DNA of 7,966 bases from Lentisphaeria bacterium (GTDB lineage Bacteria; Verrucomicrobiota; Lentisphaeria; Oligosphaerales; Oligosphaeraceae), in NCBI GenBank assembly GCA_024405235.1, contig JAKSPA010000066.1, positions 1-7,966 of the forward strand, read 5' to 3'. The notes beneath the pieces are model-generated. The model made no database searches. It was not told the origin of the DNA and was given only the letters and a program-made list of their open reading frames with translations. Positions 6,117 through 7,966 of the stretch are shown in pieces (position 1 is the first letter of the stretch; every line of letters begins with the position of its first letter). Both the position numbers and the translations under genes were made by a program.

Positions 6117-6863
6117 TCACTGTTCCTCTTCTTTTTGTCCGCCCAAATTCTTCGGATCGTTTTTCCGTAATGGCCGAATGCTGACTATTGTCGCTCTGGA
6201 AGTGTCGCAACCGACACGCCAGACAATCTCCTGCTTCTCAAGATAGCACTGATATTCGCGGCCTGGTATGCGTTGATACGCAGGCCGCGGATCCGCAGAG
6301 ACCACCTTTCTGCAGAGTTCCCTGAATTCACGCGGCAGTTTTTCAAGACTCCTGTCCGCCTCTTCCGAAAATTCGACGGACAACGGCGCTTCAGGCGGCG
6401 CCGTCGGCGCGAAACCGCCCTTCGCATCAGGAATGCTGTCCGTATAAGGCAGATAGGGCTTGATGTCCAGAACAGGCGTTCCGTCCATCAAATCCAGTCC
6501 CGAGACATTCAATAGGATCTTCCCGCGCGGATGGATTTCTATCCCTTCAAGACGCATTGCGGAAAGACCTATCGGCATGGGTCTGAACGGCGAACGCGAA
6601 GCAAAGACGCCTATTCGCCTGTCACCTCCCAAACGCGGCGGACGGACTGTCGCCTTCCATCCATCGCGGAGATTCTCGCTAAAGACAAATATAACCCATA
6701 TATGCGAAAATTCCTCAAGCCCGCGGATCGTATTCGGCTGATTATAAGGCGGGAGGAGTTCAAGAGAACCCCTTGCCTCGTCTATCAGACCGCTCTGGCG
6801 CGGTATGCCGAATTTCGTGCGGTAGCAACTATGGACTGTCGCAATTGGAGAAAAATCAAACAT
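6117..6863 (-). CDS. trmO: tRNA (adenine37-N6)-methyltransferase TrmO
   Basis: TrmO (formerly YaeB/TsaA) uses S-adenosylmethionine to add the N6-methyl group of m6t6A37 in threonine tRNA, improving decoding. The 248-residue protein aligns along its whole length with the E. coli enzyme. Conserved blocks are FGIPRQSGLIDEA at 18-30, RGLEEFSHIWVIFVF at 47-61, RPPRLGG at 74-80, VFASRSPFRPMPIGLS at 86-101 and DLMDGTPVLDIKPYLPY at 124-140. The small C-terminal domain includes DPRPAY at 191-196. The last 15 or so residues (KNDPKNLGGQKEEEQ) are a charged tail beyond the E. coli end. The ATG at 6861-6863 fits the family N-terminus. It lies 12 bases after the phosphatase gene stop with no strong ribosome-binding site, so initiation may depend on coupling. 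The stop is one base from the next gene. Confidence 0.96.
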   Translation of the reverse strand: MFDFSPIATVHSCYRTKFGIPRQSGLIDEARGSLELLPPYNQPNTIRGLEEFSHIWVIFVFSENLRDGWKATVRPPRLGGDRRIGVFASRSPFRPMPIGLSAMRLEGIEIHPRGKILLNVSGLDLMDGTPVLDIKPYLPYTDSIPDAKGGFAPTAPPEAPLSVEFSEEADRSLEKLPREFRELCRKVVSADPRPAYQRIPGREYQCYLEKQEIVWRVGCDTSRATIVSIRPLRKNDPKNLGGQKEEEQ

Positions 6864-6875
6864 CGTCGGGATTGC

Positions 6876-7325
6876 CTACTGAAGGCGCTCGACCAATTCA
6901 TTGATGGCTGGCTCCATCATGTCACGGCAGGCACGGAATTTTTCTAGCGAACAGTGATTGGGATCGAACACGTCCGCATCGGAACGCATGACGGACATAA
7001 GCGTCTTCGTCTTGTTGCGCGCGGAAATGAAATTCGTGGTGATTTCCTTCTCCTGGTCGCTCGTCATCACGAGTATGAGTTCAGCCGCCTTGATGAGCTT
7101 CGGAGAGAGCATCTGCACGCCGATTCGACGTGGCTCGATGCCCTTTTCCGCAAGCACGGCGATGACGCCATCGGCTATGTGCTGACCATGCTGCGCACGA
7201 ATGCCTGCGGAATCGCATGTCAATTCATCCTCCATGCCAGCCGCTTTCGCAGCGGCATGGAAGAGCGCGGCGGCAATAGGCGCGCGGGTACGATCGGAAC
7301 TGCAAACAAAAAGATCTCTAGGCAT
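6876..7325 (-). CDS. Low-molecular-weight protein tyrosine phosphatase-like protein, altered active-site loop
   Basis: The 149-residue protein has the length and order of the low-molecular-weight tyrosine phosphatase/arsenate reductase fold. A P-loop follows the first strand (LFVCSSDRTRAP at 5-16). CDSAGI at 37-42 is the usual SAG segment, ILVMTSDQ lies at 84-91, and DVFDPNH at 118-124 supplies the expected general-acid aspartate (D121 before P122). The catalytic CX5R is present as C8 and R14. However, the family signature C-x-G-N-x-C-R-S reads C-S-S-D-R-T-R-A, so the Gly-Asn, the second cysteine and the Ser after the Arg are all changed. Loss of the Ser that stabilises the thiolate predicts weak or altered activity (inference). 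Possible roles are protein-Tyr or protein-Arg phosphatase, or a substrate-binding relative. No capsule kinase or ars gene is adjacent. It lies 15 bases after iorB and 12 before trmO, and no ribosome-binding site is clear before the ATG. Confidence 0.85.
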   Translation of the reverse strand: MPRDLFVCSSDRTRAPIAAALFHAAAKAAGMEDELTCDSAGIRAQHGQHIADGVIAVLAEKGIEPRRIGVQMLSPKLIKAAELILVMTSDQEKEITTNFISARNKTKTLMSVMRSDADVFDPNHCSLEKFRACRDMMEPAINELVERLQ

Positions 7326-7340
7326 ACTGTCGTCTAAGGG

Positions 7341-7910
7341 TTATTTTGCATCTCGTCCCAACTGGAATGCCTTGACGGCCGCGGCGACCACGCTCTCGCC
7401 CTTTGAGGCGAACTGCGCCGCAATCGCCTTTTCGATGATTGACGGTTCCAGCCCGATGAAGTTGGAAATCGCGCCAAGCAGAACGATATTCGTATTGCGC
7501 GTGTTTCCGGACTCCTTCGCCAATTCCGCCGTATCAAGCAGCAGCGAATGAGGCAGCGCTTTGATTTCATCCAGAAGGCCATCCAGTTCGGGATAGTCCG
7601 GAATGTTCACAAGCGGCGTCTTGTCCGTGATGAGAGTGCCCGTTGCGGAAAGGCTCGCACGATAGCGCATCGCCTCCATCGGCTCCATGGCAACGATCAA
7701 ATCAGCGGTGCCGTCGGTAATCTGATCGGCGAAAATCGGTTCGGAAGAGAGGCGCAGATGCGCGAATACCGAACCGCCGCGCTGACTCATGCCGTGAATC
7801 TCGGATTGCTTGACGTGGATTTTCTCCGCGACAGCGACCTTGCCCAAAATCGCCGCGATCGTCAGGATGCCCTGGCCGCCGACGCCTGCCAAAACTATGT
7901 CACATTTCAT
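7341..7910 (-). CDS. iorB: Indolepyruvate:ferredoxin oxidoreductase, beta subunit
   Basis: IorB is the small subunit of the enzyme that oxidatively decarboxylates aryl-pyruvates to aryl-acetyl-CoA while reducing ferredoxin, as in anaerobic amino-acid breakdown. The 189-residue protein is complete. It shows the glycine-rich start IVLAGVGGQGIL at 5-16, the block SEIHGMSQRGGSVFAHLR at 36-53 and AMEPMEAMRY at 74-83, typical of the pyruvate/ketoisovalerate oxidoreductase gamma-type domain in IorB. Thiamine diphosphate and iron-sulfur centres belong to the partner IorA, which is not in the window; its gene would be expected beyond the right edge. AAAAGGAG lies 10 bases before the ATG and supports the start. 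The 56 bases between the ATG and the window end hold a possible promoter, or the end of an upstream gene. Related 2-oxoacid:ferredoxin oxidoreductase gamma subunits are the main alternative, but the HGMSQRGG block favours IorB. Confidence 0.93.
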   Translation of the reverse strand: MKCDIVLAGVGGQGILTIAAILGKVAVAEKIHVKQSEIHGMSQRGGSVFAHLRLSSEPIFADQITDGTADLIVAMEPMEAMRYRASLSATGTLITDKTPLVNIPDYPELDGLLDEIKALPHSLLLDTAELAKESGNTRNTNIVLLGAISNFIGLEPSIIEKAIAAQFASKGESVVAAAVKAFQLGRDAK

Positions 7911-7934
7911 GGTAAATCGACTCCTTTTGTATTA

Positions 7935-7963
7935 ATAATAAGATTGGTGAATAAATCTCTTAA
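7935..7963 (-). promoter_or_regulatory. Possible promoter upstream of iorB
   Basis: On the minus strand TTAAGA (7963-7958, four of six matches to TTGACA) and TATTAT (7940-7935, five of six to TATAAT) are 17 bases apart. They would give a short leader carrying the AAAAGGAG ribosome-binding site at 7928-7921. One reading frame through this stretch is open until a TAA overlapping the -10 box, so it might instead be the 3' end of an upstream gene such as iorA. The window ends too soon to decide. Confidence 0.3.
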
Positions 7964-7966
7964 TTT

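Noticed and set aside
6876..7910. A defence or signalling system made of iorB, the phosphatase-like gene and trmO
   Set aside because: iorB and trmO are ordinary full-length housekeeping-type enzymes. Close spacing alone does not support a shared new function.

Overview
The window is a compact stretch of bacterial chromosome in which every supported gene lies on the minus strand, so transcription runs from the right edge to the left. The genes point to a Gram-negative-type anaerobe. iorB implies ferredoxin-linked 2-oxoacid oxidation, ispE implies the non-mevalonate (MEP) isoprenoid pathway, yejB is an inner-membrane peptide-importer permease, and two genes encode proteins with signal peptides. 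Short nonamer repeats of the GGACTKAAA type in an intergenic region, together with secreted EF-hand and orphan exported proteins, remind me of the Lentisphaerota/Kiritimatiellota/Verrucomicrobiota group. That placement is an inference from memory and was not tested.

Layout in transcription order (right to left): a possible promoter (7935-7963); iorB (7910-7341); a low-molecular-weight phosphatase-like gene with a degenerate active-site loop (7325-6876); trmO (6863-6117); a small cysteine-rich single-pass membrane protein of unknown function (6115-5546); yejB (5498-4446); an exported protein of unknown function (4427-3357); a 100-base gap with a strong hairpin; xseA (3256-1940); a 72-base AT-rich gap with a possible promoter; xseB (1867-1622); a secreted EF-hand protein (1604-1134); and a strong intrinsic terminator (1114-1062). 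Past the terminator comes a noncoding stretch packed with 9-base repeats in both orientations, then ispE (911-108), then a GC-rich perfect palindrome (26-45) at the left edge.

Most gaps between iorB and the exported-protein gene are 1 to 18 bases, with one of 47, which suggests one transcription unit or a few nested ones. The products do not form one pathway. They cover 2-oxoacid metabolism, a possible phosphatase, tRNA modification, peptide uptake, DNA repair by exonuclease VII and calcium binding outside the cytoplasm. The only clear functional pair is xseA-xseB, the two subunits of exonuclease VII.

I found no mobile element, CRISPR array, rRNA or tRNA gene, and no convincing new multi-gene system. 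The points most worth a second look are the oppositely oriented nonamer repeats before ispE, the altered phosphatase loop, yejB without its usual partner genes, and the unrecognised membrane and exported proteins.
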